From Streptomyces sp. R33 (lineage in GTDB: Bacteria > Actinomycetota > Actinomycetes > Streptomycetales > Streptomycetaceae), in the NCBI RefSeq assembly GCF_041200175.1, contig NZ_CP165727.1, positions 2,889,501 to 2,953,500 of the forward strand: DNA of 64,000 nt, read 5' to 3'. Made by a program: the position numbers and the translations under genes. Shown piece after piece: positions 33,727 through 41,947 of the stretch (position 1 is the first letter of the stretch; each line of letters opens with the position of its first letter). A model generated the notes under the pieces. That model saw nothing but the letters and a program-made list of their open reading frames with translations. It was not told where the DNA came from and did not search any database.

Positions 33727-34218
33727 ATGACGACACTGCTGCTCACGCTGCTGCTGACCTTGACCCAGGCACTCGCTCCGGGGGTCCGGCCGCTGCCGCC
33801 CCCACTGGTGGTGGCCCGCTGGTGGGACCCGCCCCCGACCCCGTACGCGGCGGGGCACCGCGGGGTGGACCTGGCCGCCCCCGTGGGCGCGGAGCTGCGC
33901 GCGGTCGGTCCGGGCCGGGTGCACTACGCGGGGCTGGTGGCCGGCCGCGGCGTCCTCTCCCTCACGCTCCCGGGCGGCCTGCGCACCACGTACGAACCGG
34001 TGCGGCCGCTGGTGGCGGAAGGTGAGGAGGTCACGGCGGGCCAGGTGGTCGCCGTCCTCACGGAAGGCACGCACTGCGGAAGGCCCTGTCTCCACTGGGG
34101 CCTCCTCTCAGGCACCACCTACCTGAACCCCCTGACCCTGCTCCCCCGCCCCACCCCAAGACTCCTGCCCCACTCCAGCCCGGCCGGCGCTCGAGGCGAT
34201 TCCAGCCCCGCCGTTTGA
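33727..34218 (+). CDS. Secreted M23-type peptidase-like protein
   Basis: Short exported protein of about 163 aa. A signal peptide (MTTLLLTLLLTLTQALAPGV) is followed directly by the LytM/M23 fold: YAAGHRGVDLAAPVGAELRA carries the first zinc ligands (HxxxD), and CLHWGLL carries the last ligand. The usual HxH pair reads CLH here, so the catalytic His is replaced by Cys. This may mean weak or no hydrolysis and a binding or regulatory role. The last residues (SSPAGARGDSSPAV) and stop come from a repeat element. It is divergent from rpsB. Confidence 0.82.
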   Translation: MTTLLLTLLLTLTQALAPGVRPLPPPLVVARWWDPPPTPYAAGHRGVDLAAPVGAELRAVGPGRVHYAGLVAGRGVLSLTLPGGLRTTYEPVRPLVAEGEEVTAGQVVAVLTEGTHCGRPCLHWGLLSGTTYLNPLTLLPRPTPRLLPHSSPAGARGDSSPAV

Positions 34219-34248
34219 GGCGCGGAGGTCCGGGGGCAGAGCCCCCGG
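34174..34248. repeat. Repeat with two TCCAGCCC units and CCGGGGGC hairpin
   Basis: Two imperfect copies begin TCCAGCCC and run to GAGGCG (34174-34198 and 34201-34223). A CCGGGGGC-AGA-GCCCCCGG hairpin follows (34230-34248). The element is related to that at 23541. It supplies the end of the M23-like gene and could work as a terminator for it. Confidence 0.65.
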
Positions 34249-34253
34249 GGGCC

Positions 34254-34835
34254 TCAGCCCCCTACACCCCGCAGGGCCATGGCCACGGCCGCCTCCGTCA
34301 CCACGGTGGGATCCTCGGCAGCACCGAGCTCGATGCGCCGGACCGCAGCGTCCACCACACCCTGCAGCAGCATCGCGGCAAGCCGGGGCTGCTCATGCCC
34401 CAGGGCTCCGAGCGCCTCCACGATCATCGCCACGAGCCCCCCGTGCGCAGCACGGATCTTCTCCCGCGCCCCCGCGTCCAGCTCACTGGCCGAGATCGCC
34501 ACCACCGCCCGGTGCCGCCGGTCCCCGACCAGCCCCAGCTGGCTCCGCACGTAGGCCTCGACCTTCGCCTCCGGCGACTGCGCCTGCTCCATCGCCGCCT
34601 CGATCTCGGCGGCCCAGACGGGGAAGTCCACGGCGCACAGCTCTTCGACCACGGCCGCGCGGGAGCGGAAGTACTCGTACACGGAGGACCGGGCGAGGCC
34701 GGTGCGCTCCGCCAGGGCGGGGAAGGTCAGCGCTTCCGTCCCGCCTTCGGACAACAGGGAGCGCGCAGCGTCCAGCAGGGCGCCGCGCTGCATCGACCGG
34801 TGCTCGGCCACGGAGGCCGCTCGAATCCTGGGCAC
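34254..34835 (-). CDS. TetR-family transcriptional regulator
   Basis: Regulator of 193 aa. The N-terminal helix-turn-helix is typical: QRGALLDAARSLLSEGGTEA, LTFPALAERTGLARSSVYEYF. The rest is an all-helical ligand and dimer domain (VEAYVRSQLGLVGDRRHRAV). It begins 28 nt after the whiG stop on the same strand, so it may be read from whiG transcripts. No palindromic operator was found in its short upstream gap. The ligand is unknown. Confidence 0.9.
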   Translation of the reverse strand: MPRIRAASVAEHRSMQRGALLDAARSLLSEGGTEALTFPALAERTGLARSSVYEYFRSRAAVVEELCAVDFPVWAAEIEAAMEQAQSPEAKVEAYVRSQLGLVGDRRHRAVVAISASELDAGAREKIRAAHGGLVAMIVEALGALGHEQPRLAAMLLQGVVDAAVRRIELGAAEDPTVVTEAAVAMALRGVGG

Positions 34836-34863
34836 GTATCCACTCTACGGAGGTGCCGCAAGC

Positions 34864-35703
34864 TCACCGGCCGACATCCGCCAGCTTGGCCCGCAGTTGG
34901 AGCACCGACTTGGTGTGGATCTGGCTGACCCTGCTCTCCGTGACGCCGAGGACGTTGCCGATCTCGGCCAGCGTGAGGCCCTCGTAGTAGTAGAGCGTCA
35001 CCACGGTCTTCTCCCGCTCCGGCAGGGTGTTGATGGCCCGGGCCAGGAGCCTGCGCAGCTCGCGGTCCTCGGCCACCTCGACCGGGTTGTCGGCGGCGGT
35101 GTCCTCCAGGGTGTCCATCAGAGAGAGGCGGTCGCCGCCGCCCTCGCCTCCGACGTGCAGCAGCTCCTCCAGGGCCACCACGTTGGCGAGCGACAACTGG
35201 CTGAACACGGCGTGGAGTTCCTCCACGCCGATGCCCATCTCGCCGGCGACCTCGTGCTCGGTCGGGGTGCGGCGCAGCTGGGCTTCGAGCGTGGCGTAGG
35301 CCCGCTCCACGGCCCGCGCCTTCTGCCGGACCGAGCGCGGGATCCAGTCCAGCGCCCGCAGCTCGTCGATCATCGCGCCCCGGATCCGGGTGATCGCGTA
35401 CGTCTCGAACTTGATGGACCGTTCGATGTCGAACTTCTCGATGGCGTCGATCAGCCCGAAGACCCCGGAGGAGACGAAGTCGGCCTGTTCCACATTGGGC
35501 GGCAGGCCCACGCTGACCCGGCCGGCCACGTACTTCACCAGGGGCGAGTAGTGCAGGATCAGCTGCTCCCGCAGCCGCTCGTCACCGCTTTCCTTGTACG
35601 AGCGCCACAGCGCCTCGAGGGACGAGGGCGCGGTGGTCCGCACGCTGCCGCGGGCAGCGGGGGGCACCGCAGCGCGGTCAGACCCTGAGGTGTGCTGGGG
35701 CAT
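34864..35703 (-). CDS. whiG: Sporulation sigma factor WhiG (FliA type)
   Basis: RNA polymerase sigma factor of about 279 aa, essentially the length of known WhiG, from the ATG of [14 protein letters not shown]. Region 2 reads [59 protein letters not shown]. Region 3 is [20 protein letters not shown], and region 4 is [20 protein letters not shown] with [19 protein letters not shown]. In Streptomyces it commits aerial hyphae to sporulation and is held by the anti-sigma factor RsiG with c-di-GMP. Neighbouring dprA, comM-like and TetR genes match other Streptomyces. Confidence 0.95.
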   Translation of the reverse strand: MPQHTSGSDRAAVPPAARGSVRTTAPSSLEALWRSYKESGDERLREQLILHYSPLVKYVAGRVSVGLPPNVEQADFVSSGVFGLIDAIEKFDIERSIKFETYAITRIRGAMIDELRALDWIPRSVRQKARAVERAYATLEAQLRRTPTEHEVAGEMGIGVEELHAVFSQLSLANVVALEELLHVGGEGGGDRLSLMDTLEDTAADNPVEVAEDRELRRLLARAINTLPEREKTVVTLYYYEGLTLAEIGNVLGVTESRVSQIHTKSVLQLRAKLADVGR

Positions 35704-35912
35704 GCTTCGCCTTTGCCGGAGCCGGATTCCTTGGGAGCGTAGCGTGACGGAAGTGTCGCGGTGCGCGAAGAGTACGGGATCGCGCGTGGGCACCGGGGCG
35801 TCGTGACTCGCACGGGAGACCCGGGACCGGCGCCTGGCGCTCGGTCCCGGCGGCTGCCACCGGGAAGACCGCGTCTCTCATCGGCTTCACTCTTTCACCG
35901 GAACACCCCAGG

Positions 35913-37103
35913 TCAACGACCGCCTCGCCGGGTGCCGCCGGATTGTGTGCCTCCTTCAGGTGATTGTGTGGTCAACTGCCAGCCCTCGCCCTGCCGTTCG
36001 ACGAACCCCAGAGAGTGAAGTTCGTACAGTCTGCCGATGACTTCATCGGTGCCGGTGCCTGCGGCGAGGGCGACTTCGTCGGCGTGCACGAGCCGGCCGG
36101 CCGGGAGTGCTTCGAGCACGCGGGCGGTGTCCCGGTGCAGAAGGTCCCGGGCGAGCACCGGGCCGCGCCGCTCGGGAGCCAGTTCACCCATGCCGCCGAC
36201 CAGCTCGACGACTTCCGCGGCGTCGGTGACGAGCACCGCCTCGCCGCGCAGCAGTTCGTGCACTCCGCCGGAGAGCCCGCTGGTGGCCGGTCCGGGGATG
36301 CCCATGGTGAACCGCCCGAGCTGCTGGGCCCGCCGGGCCGTGACCAGGGAGCCGCTGCGATGGGCCGCCTCCACCACGACGGTGCCCCGGGTGAGGGCGG
36401 CGATGACCCGGTTGCGCAGGACGAACCGGCTGGGGGTCGGGTGGCTGCCGGGCGGCAGCTCGCCCAGCACCAGCCCTTGGTCGGCGATCCGGCCGAGCAG
36501 CCCGGCATGACCGCGGGGGTAGGCGACGTCCACGCCGCAGGCGAGCACCGCGGCCGTGGCGCCGCCCGAGGCGAGGGCGCCGCGATGGGCGGCGGCATCG
36601 ACCCCGTACGCCGCCCCGGAGACCACCACCCAGCCCCGCTCGGCGAGCCCGGCGGCCAGGGTCTGGGCCATGTGCGCGCCGTACGGGGTGCAGGCCCGGG
36701 CGCCGACCACGGCGACGGAGCGCAGCGCCCAGGTCCGCAGGTCCGGTCTGCCGCGGAGCCAGAGCCCGACGGGCCGGGCGTCGCCGAGGTCGTCCAGCTG
36801 GGTCGGCCACTGCGCCGAGCCGGGGCAGATGAACCGGCCGCCGCTGCGGGCGGCGGCCGCCAGGTCCCGCCGCGGGTCGGCGAGCGCCGCCCGTCTGCGG
36901 TATCCGGCGAGCCGCTGCTCCCCCACCCCGGCCAGCGCCGCCGCCTCGCTGTCCGGGCCGGTCAGCATCCGTATCAGCCCGACGGCGCCGTGCTCGCGCA
37001 GCCACCGTCCGCCGTGCTCGTCGCCGGGCTCCAGCACCCGGGTCAGTGCAGCCCGCGCCAACAGCTCCGCATCGGTCCCCTCGGGCCCGGCGGAGGCGCT
37101 CAT
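35913..37103 (-). CDS. dprA: DNA-processing protein DprA
   Basis: Cytoplasmic Rossmann-fold protein of about 396 aa that in competent bacteria loads RecA on incoming single strands. The start MSASAGPEGTDAELL overlaps the upstream stop by 4 nt. The DprA core includes LRSVAVVGARACTPYGAHMA, GWVVVSGAAYGVDAAAHRGA, VAYPRGHAGLLGRI and PSRFVLRNRVIAALTRGTVV. A C-terminal winged-helix segment (ADEVALAAGTGTDEVIGRLY) follows. Its role in Streptomyces, not known to be naturally competent, is unclear. Confidence 0.92.
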   Translation of the reverse strand: MSASAGPEGTDAELLARAALTRVLEPGDEHGGRWLREHGAVGLIRMLTGPDSEAAALAGVGEQRLAGYRRRAALADPRRDLAAAARSGGRFICPGSAQWPTQLDDLGDARPVGLWLRGRPDLRTWALRSVAVVGARACTPYGAHMAQTLAAGLAERGWVVVSGAAYGVDAAAHRGALASGGATAAVLACGVDVAYPRGHAGLLGRIADQGLVLGELPPGSHPTPSRFVLRNRVIAALTRGTVVVEAAHRSGSLVTARRAQQLGRFTMGIPGPATSGLSGGVHELLRGEAVLVTDAAEVVELVGGMGELAPERRGPVLARDLLHRDTARVLEALPAGRLVHADEVALAAGTGTDEVIGRLYELHSLGFVERQGEGWQLTTQSPEGGTQSGGTRRGGR

Positions 37104-38734
37104 GAGCCGGCTCCCATGGCCAGGGCGGCGCCGCGGGCGATGCCGGTCCGGAGTTCCAGGGCGACGGCCACGTCGAGTGCCTCCGGGCGGTCCCGGGCCC
37201 GCAGGTCGGCCACGGTCCAGGCGACCCGCAGCACCCGGTCCAGCCCGCGGGCGGTGAGCAGCCCGCGCTCCAGATCCCGCTCGGCCTGCGCCAGAGCCCC
37301 GGGGGCCGCCTGCCAGCGCGTGCGCAGCTCGTGTCCGGGCACCTCGGCGTTGAGTCGCCAGGGGGTGTCGGCGAGCCGGGCCGCGGCGCGGTCCCGGGCC
37401 TCGCGCACCCGGTCGGCGACGGCCACCGTGGCCTCCCCGCGGCCGCCGCGCCCCAGCAGGTCGGAGCGGGTGACCGGCTCGACCTCCACGCGCAGGTCCA
37501 CCCGGTCCAGCAGCGGCCCGGACAGCCGTGCCTGGTAGCGCCGGATCACCGATGCCGGGCATTCGCAGCCGGCGCCGAGCAGGGTGTGCCGCCCGCAAGG
37601 GCAGGGGTTCGCCGCGAGCACCATCAGGAATCTGGCCGGAAGCCGCACCACCCCGGCGGCCCGGGCGATGACCACGTGCCCCGATTCGAGCGGCTGGCGC
37701 AGCGCGTCCAGTGCCTTGGTGCTGAACTCGGCGGCCTCGTCAAGGAACAGCACACCCCGGTGGGCCAAGGAGACGGCCCCGGGCCGGGGTACCCCCGCTC
37801 CGCCGCCGACCAGGGACTGCATGGTCGCGGAATGGTGGGGCGCGCAGTACGGGGGCCGGGCGACGAGCGGTTCGCCGGGCGGCAGGATCCCGGCGACCGA
37901 GTGGACGGCCGTGACCTCCAGCGAGTCCTGCCGGGAGAGCGGCGGCAGGATCCAGGGGATCCGCTCTGCCAGCATCGTCTTGCCCGCTCCCGGCGGCCCG
38001 CTGAGGAAGAGGTGGTGGCCTCCGGAGGCCGCCACTTCCAGGGCCCGGCGGGCGCCGTGTTGCCCGGCGACATCGGAGAGGTCGGGGAAGTCCGGGGCCT
38101 CGCCCTCCCCGGGCCGGCGCTGGGAAATCCCGGTGCCGAGCCCGGCGCCGGGGACGACCAGCCCGGCCAGCATCGGGTCCGGCCGCCCCTGGGGACCCGG
38201 TGCTTCCTCCTCGGGGACCTCTCCGCCGGTGAGGACGGCGATCAGCTGGCGCAGGCTGCGGACGCCGAGCACGCAGACGTCGGGGACGAGCATGGCCTCG
38301 GCGGCGCACTGCTGCGGCACCACCACGTTCCGGTACCCGGCATCCGCCGCGGCGAGGACCGCCGGCAGGATGCCCCGCACCGGCCGTACCCGGCCGTCCA
38401 GTCCCAGTTCCCCGATGAGCACCAGGTCGGCGATCACGGCCGGATCGACCACCTCGGCGGCGCCCAGCACCGCCGCTGCGACAGCCAGGTCGAAGCCGGC
38501 GCCGGATTTCGGCACGGAGGCCGGGCTGAGCCCGACGGTGAGCTTCTTCTGCGGCCATGCGGCGCCCGAGTTCACCACGGCGGCCCGCACCCGGTCCCGG
38601 CTCTCGACCAGGGTCTTGTCGGGCAGCCCCACCAGGGTGAAGGCGGCGAGCCCGGGCTCCAGGTCGGCCTGGACCTCCACCACCACGCCGTCGACGCCCA
38701 CCAGGGCGACCGAACAGGCCCGTGCGAAGCCCAT
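37100..38734 (-). CDS. YifB/ComM-like Mg-chelatase family AAA ATPase
   Basis: AAA+ protein of about 544 aa. The N-terminal Lon-like domain starts [20 protein letters not shown] and has the SPASVPKSGAGFDLAVA loop with the Ser/Lys pair. The AAA module shows Walker A LFLSGPPGAGKTML near residue 245, Walker B GVLFLDEAAEF, and sensor region MVLAANPCPCGRH with a zinc-like cysteine cluster. ComM in other bacteria drives branch migration during natural transformation. Clustering with dprA and yraN is widespread. Confidence 0.92.
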   Translation of the reverse strand: MGFARACSVALVGVDGVVVEVQADLEPGLAAFTLVGLPDKTLVESRDRVRAAVVNSGAAWPQKKLTVGLSPASVPKSGAGFDLAVAAAVLGAAEVVDPAVIADLVLIGELGLDGRVRPVRGILPAVLAAADAGYRNVVVPQQCAAEAMLVPDVCVLGVRSLRQLIAVLTGGEVPEEEAPGPQGRPDPMLAGLVVPGAGLGTGISQRRPGEGEAPDFPDLSDVAGQHGARRALEVAASGGHHLFLSGPPGAGKTMLAERIPWILPPLSRQDSLEVTAVHSVAGILPPGEPLVARPPYCAPHHSATMQSLVGGGAGVPRPGAVSLAHRGVLFLDEAAEFSTKALDALRQPLESGHVVIARAAGVVRLPARFLMVLAANPCPCGRHTLLGAGCECPASVIRRYQARLSGPLLDRVDLRVEVEPVTRSDLLGRGGRGEATVAVADRVREARDRAAARLADTPWRLNAEVPGHELRTRWQAAPGALAQAERDLERGLLTARGLDRVLRVAWTVADLRARDRPEALDVAVALELRTGIARGAALAMGAGS

Positions 38735-39105
38735 CACGCCACCCCCCTGACGTGCTCCACCACGGGCGCACCGCGGCGCGGCAGCAGGACTCCCACGAGG
38801 TCGATGCGCACCCCGCCCGGGGGCGGTCCGCCGTGGTCGGCGAGCCATCGGCCGGCGAGCCGGCGCAATCGCTCGGCCTTGCCGGGGCGGACGGCGGCCA
38901 TGGGATGTTCGAACTCGCCCGCCCGGCGGGTCTTGACCTCGCACACGACGAGGGCGTCCCCGTCCCGCGCGACGATGTCGATCTCCCCGCTACGGCACCG
39001 CCAGTTCCGCGCGATCACGGTCATCCCGGCCTCGGCCAGCCGCCGCGCCGCGAGCTCCTCGCCGTACCGCCCCAATGCCTGCTGTGCCACGCCCGTCGCG
39101 TTCAT
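38734..39105 (-). CDS. YraN family (UPF0102) endonuclease-like protein
   Basis: Small protein of 123 aa with a Holliday-junction-resolvase-like fold. The nuclease motif is [20 protein letters not shown] near residue 40, with the Glu-Asp-ExK arrangement complete. [20 protein letters not shown] at the N terminus is typical. Its stop overlaps the ATG of the ComM-like gene by one base. The cellular role of the family is not firmly established. Confidence 0.9.
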   Translation of the reverse strand: MNATGVAQQALGRYGEELAARRLAEAGMTVIARNWRCRSGEIDIVARDGDALVVCEVKTRRAGEFEHPMAAVRPGKAERLRRLAGRWLADHGGPPPGGVRIDLVGVLLPRRGAPVVEHVRGVA

Positions 39106-39188
39106 CCGGCACCACCTCCGGCACCGACGGTCCCGCGCCCCCGCCCACCTTGTGGATCTTGGTGGACAACGCGGCAGGTGTGGACAAC

Positions 39189-39212
39189 CCCCTCACCCTC
39201 CCGGGTGAGGGG
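39189..39212 (-). terminator. Terminator after the DUF2469 gene
   Basis: CCCCTCACCC (39189-39198) pairs perfectly with GGGTGAGGGG (39203-39212) around TCCC. It begins 2 nt after the DUF2469 stop on the minus strand and separates that gene from yraN. Confidence 0.75.
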
Positions 39213-39214
39213 AA

Positions 39215-39523
39215 TCAGCTGCCGGGCAGTTCGAGGTCGCTCTTGTTGAGCTCCTCGATGTTCACGTCCTTGAAGGTCAGCACCCGCACCTGCTTGACGA
39301 AACGCGCAGGCCGGTACATGTCCCACACCCAGGCGTCGGCCATCGTGACCTCGAAGAACACCTCCCCCTGGACCGAGTGCACCTGCATCTCGTAGTCGTT
39401 CGTGAGGTAGAACCGGCGTTCGGTCTCGATCACGTACTTGAACAGCCCGACGACGTCGCGGTACTCGCGATAGAGCTTCAGCTCCATCTCGGTCTCGTAC
39501 TTCTCGAGGTCCTCGGCGCTCAT
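39215..39523 (-). CDS. DUF2469 family protein
   Basis: Small acidic protein of 102 aa from the ATG of MSAEDLEKYETEMELKLYRE. It is very conserved in actinobacteria: YRDVVGLFKYVIETERRFYL, NDYEMQVHSVQGEVFFEVT, MADAWVWDMYRPARFVKQV. It has no signal peptide or membrane segment. The function is not established. It is almost always found between rnhB or signal peptidase genes and yraN, as here, which suggests a housekeeping role. Confidence 0.9.
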   Translation of the reverse strand: MSAEDLEKYETEMELKLYREYRDVVGLFKYVIETERRFYLTNDYEMQVHSVQGEVFFEVTMADAWVWDMYRPARFVKQVRVLTFKDVNIEELNKSDLELPGS

Positions 39524-39578
39524 GGCATGTTCCCCTTCAGCCGTGCGTCCCCCTATTGTGCGCCAGGCCCGTGCGCCC

Positions 39579-40085
39579 CTAAACGATTTCCGGGGCCAGG
39601 ACCACCGGCGCACCCGGAGGACCGTCGTCGAGCAGCGTACGGAGCAGCTCGGCGAGTCTGGTCGGGTACACCGTCTCACGGGCCGCGAGAAGTTCCTCGG
39701 AGGTCCACCACCTGGCACCGGTGACGCTGCGCCGCTCCAGCTCGGTGAGCCCGCCCATCTCGGTCCGCGTCTGGGCGGTCCGGGCCAGGTAGTACCACTC
39801 GTCCTGCTCCCAGCGCCGCCCGTCGAACGGGAAGGAGCAGTACCGGTGCCACAGCACCGGCCCCAGTTCCACTTCGGTGATGCCGGTCTCCTCGGCGAGC
39901 TCCCGCAGCGCGGCCTGTTCCCGGGTCTCGGCGCCCTCGAGCCCGCCGCCCGGGGTGAACCACCAGTGGTCGGCCGGGTCGTCCGGCTCGAAGCCGTGCA
40001 GCAGCAGGATCCGGTCCGCGGGGTCCAGCAGGATCACCCGTGACACCTTGCGGGGGCCGTGCCCGGCGGCCCCGTCAGCGGGCAC
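39579..40085 (-). CDS. Nudix hydrolase
   Basis: Cytoplasmic hydrolase of up to 168 aa. The Nudix box is complete: GGGLEGAETREQAALRELAE followed by ETGI. The conserved WWFTPGGG precedes it. It would cleave a nucleoside diphosphate linked to another group; the substrate is not predictable. A GTG at 40085 overlaps the sipZ stop by 11 nt. The frame also has a later GTG (VSRVILLDP). In S. lividans, sipZ is reported to share a transcript with a mutT-like gene, which fits. Confidence 0.9.
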   Translation of the reverse strand: MPADGAAGHGPRKVSRVILLDPADRILLLHGFEPDDPADHWWFTPGGGLEGAETREQAALRELAEETGITEVELGPVLWHRYCSFPFDGRRWEQDEWYYLARTAQTRTEMGGLTELERRSVTGARWWTSEELLAARETVYPTRLAELLRTLLDDGPPGAPVVLAPEIV

Positions 40086-40896
40086 CGGCCGGCTCCCGCC
40101 GCCGCCCGCGCCCCAGGACCCGTACGACGGGTCCGTACGCGGCCCCCAGCACCACCAGGGCGGCTCCGGCCAGCACCGCGGCCAGCTGGAGGCGCAGCGG
40201 CCCCGGCTGCGAGGTTCCGCCGGGCAGGGAGGCGTACGTGCCGGGCCGCTCGAGCATCGCCATCGAGGGCCAGGCGAGGGCGTCGACCCGGGCGTGGACC
40301 GCCGAGCGGGCCACGGTGCCCTGGCCGGCCTCCTGGAGGTGGGCGCGGGAGTCGAGCGAGGCGGACCGCCGGTCGCCCAGCAGGAAGAGGTTGCCCTCGG
40401 GCACGGTCACCTCGAACGGCGTGTCGGAGGCCACGCCCAGGCCGGTGCCGGTACCCGTTCCGGTGCCCGTGCCCGTACCCGCGGTCGCCCCGGGCTTGGT
40501 GTGCTCGATGTAGGGCTCGTCGAGCTCCTTGCCGTTCACCGTGAGCCGGCCGCCCTCGCCGCAGCACTTCACGGTGTCGCCGCCGATGCCGACGACCCGC
40601 TTGACCATGGGCGAGTCACTCCACATGGAATCAGTGAACACGACCACGTCTCCGCGCCGCACCTCACCGCCGTCGATCCGCTGTGCGAGCACCCGGTCGC
40701 CGGGGTTCACCGTCGGCATCATCGAGTCGGTCGGCACCGTGTACGGCTGGTAGACGAGCGCCCCCCACACGAAGGCGCCCAGGAAGAGCACAAAGCCGAC
40801 GGCCACGGCGACTCCCGACAGCACATGGCCGAGACCGCCGCGGCCGTCCTTGCCACCGTGTATTCCTTCGGTACCGCTTTCCTGCGTTCCGCCCAT
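40075..40896 (-). CDS. sipZ: Type I signal peptidase, SipZ position
   Basis: Membrane-bound leader peptidase of about 273 aa. Start is the ATG of MGGTQESGTEGIHGGKDGRG. One N-terminal membrane anchor (LSGVAVAVGFVLFLGAFVWG) is followed by the catalytic serine box VPTDSMMPTV and the lysine box MVKRVVGIGGDTV. The last box reads GDRRSASLDSRAHL, with Arg where the other three paralogues have His. A run of six Gly-Thr dipeptides (residues about 140-151) sits in a surface loop. A second membrane segment lies near the C terminus. Confidence 0.9.
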   Translation of the reverse strand: MGGTQESGTEGIHGGKDGRGGLGHVLSGVAVAVGFVLFLGAFVWGALVYQPYTVPTDSMMPTVNPGDRVLAQRIDGGEVRRGDVVVFTDSMWSDSPMVKRVVGIGGDTVKCCGEGGRLTVNGKELDEPYIEHTKPGATAGTGTGTGTGTGTGLGVASDTPFEVTVPEGNLFLLGDRRSASLDSRAHLQEAGQGTVARSAVHARVDALAWPSMAMLERPGTYASLPGGTSQPGPLRLQLAAVLAGAALVVLGAAYGPVVRVLGRGRRREPAGAR

Positions 40897-40940
40897 TGCA
40901 GCGCCCCCACACTTCCGGGATCGACGACCTGGGCGGCACC

Positions 40941-41849
40941 CTACCTGCCGGTAGTCCCGCTGGTCAGCCTCCGCCTGCGCCACATCACGACGGGAACGGC
41001 ACCGACGAGGCCCAGCGCGGCCGGGCCGAGCCCGACCGGCGCGAGGCCGGCGGCCCCGAGACCCAGCGCGGTCGCCTTGGTCTGGTTCCCGATGCCCGGC
41101 TGGTCGAACGTGTCCGGGATGGGCAGGGTCGCCCAGCGGGTGATCGGCCACGCCACCACCACGGCCCGCCCGACGACCTTGTCGACCGGCACGAAGCCCT
41201 GGGTGGAGTCCTGCATGTGGTAGCGGGAGTCCTGCGAGTTCTGCCGGTGGTCGCCCATCACCCAGATCTTGCCCTTGGGCACGGTGAGCGGGCCGAACGG
41301 AGCGTCGTCGCACGCGCTGTTGCCGGGGTAGATGTACGGCTCGTCCAGCGCCTTGCCGTTGACGACGACCGGTCCCCCCTTCTTGCACTCGACCGTGTCA
41401 CCGCCGATGGCGATGGTCCGCTTGATCAGGTCCTTCTCGGCCGCGTCCGGCATCAGACCGATCTTGCTGAGGACCTGCTGCGCGAAGTTGGGCTCCGGGG
41501 TGGGCTCGCCGGCCAGCCAGCTCGCGGGGTCGTGGAAGACCACGACCTCGCCGCGCTCGGGCTCGGAACCGAACCACGGGGTCAGCTTGTCCACGAGCAC
41601 CCGGTCGCCGCGCTGCAGGGTGTTCTGCATCGAGTCGGACGGGATCGAGAACGCCTGTACCAGGAACGTCTTGATCAGCAGGGCCAGCAGCAGGGCGATG
41701 CCGATGAGGAGCGGGAGCTCCTTCCAGAACGAGCGGTGCGGGCGCGCCTCTGCACCACCGTCCTCGGCCTCGCGCTCGGCTTCGTCCGGCCGCTCCTCGC
41801 CTTCGTCGCGTCCGGATCGCGCGCCTACTGCCACATCCCCCACATCCAC
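40941..41849 (-). CDS. sipY: Type I signal peptidase, SipY position
   Basis: Leader peptidase of up to 302 aa, with GTG at 41849 as the likely start. The acidic N terminus (RDEGEERPDEAEREAEDGG) precedes the anchor ELPLLIGIALLLALLIKTFL. Serine box FSIPSDSMQNTL, lysine box LIKRTIAIGGDTV and GDHRQNSQDSRYHM are all intact. A second hydrophobic segment rich in Gly/Ala-Leu lies near the C terminus, before WRRRRL. It cleaves Sec and Tat signal peptides. The letter is assigned only by order in the four-gene cluster. Confidence 0.9.
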   Translation of the reverse strand: MDVGDVAVGARSGRDEGEERPDEAEREAEDGGAEARPHRSFWKELPLLIGIALLLALLIKTFLVQAFSIPSDSMQNTLQRGDRVLVDKLTPWFGSEPERGEVVVFHDPASWLAGEPTPEPNFAQQVLSKIGLMPDAAEKDLIKRTIAIGGDTVECKKGGPVVVNGKALDEPYIYPGNSACDDAPFGPLTVPKGKIWVMGDHRQNSQDSRYHMQDSTQGFVPVDKVVGRAVVVAWPITRWATLPIPDTFDQPGIGNQTKATALGLGAAGLAPVGLGPAALGLVGAVPVVMWRRRRLTSGTTGR

Positions 41850-41947
41850 TCCTCACTCGCAAGTCGCCGCCCGCGCCGAATCGGTGACGGGCCCTCCCCT
41901 CCCTTAACGAGCGGGAGTTCCCTAAGGCGCGGGAGACCGAGGACACA

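Noticed and set aside
34254..34835. TetR gene here as the regulator of the palindromes at 14573
   Set aside because: It is 20 kb away, has no such palindrome at its own promoter and seems to follow whiG in one transcript. There is no evidence for the link.
40435..40500. Short repeats in sipZ as a CRISPR or microsatellite array
   Set aside because: They are six in-frame Gly-Thr codon pairs in a coding loop, with no spacers.
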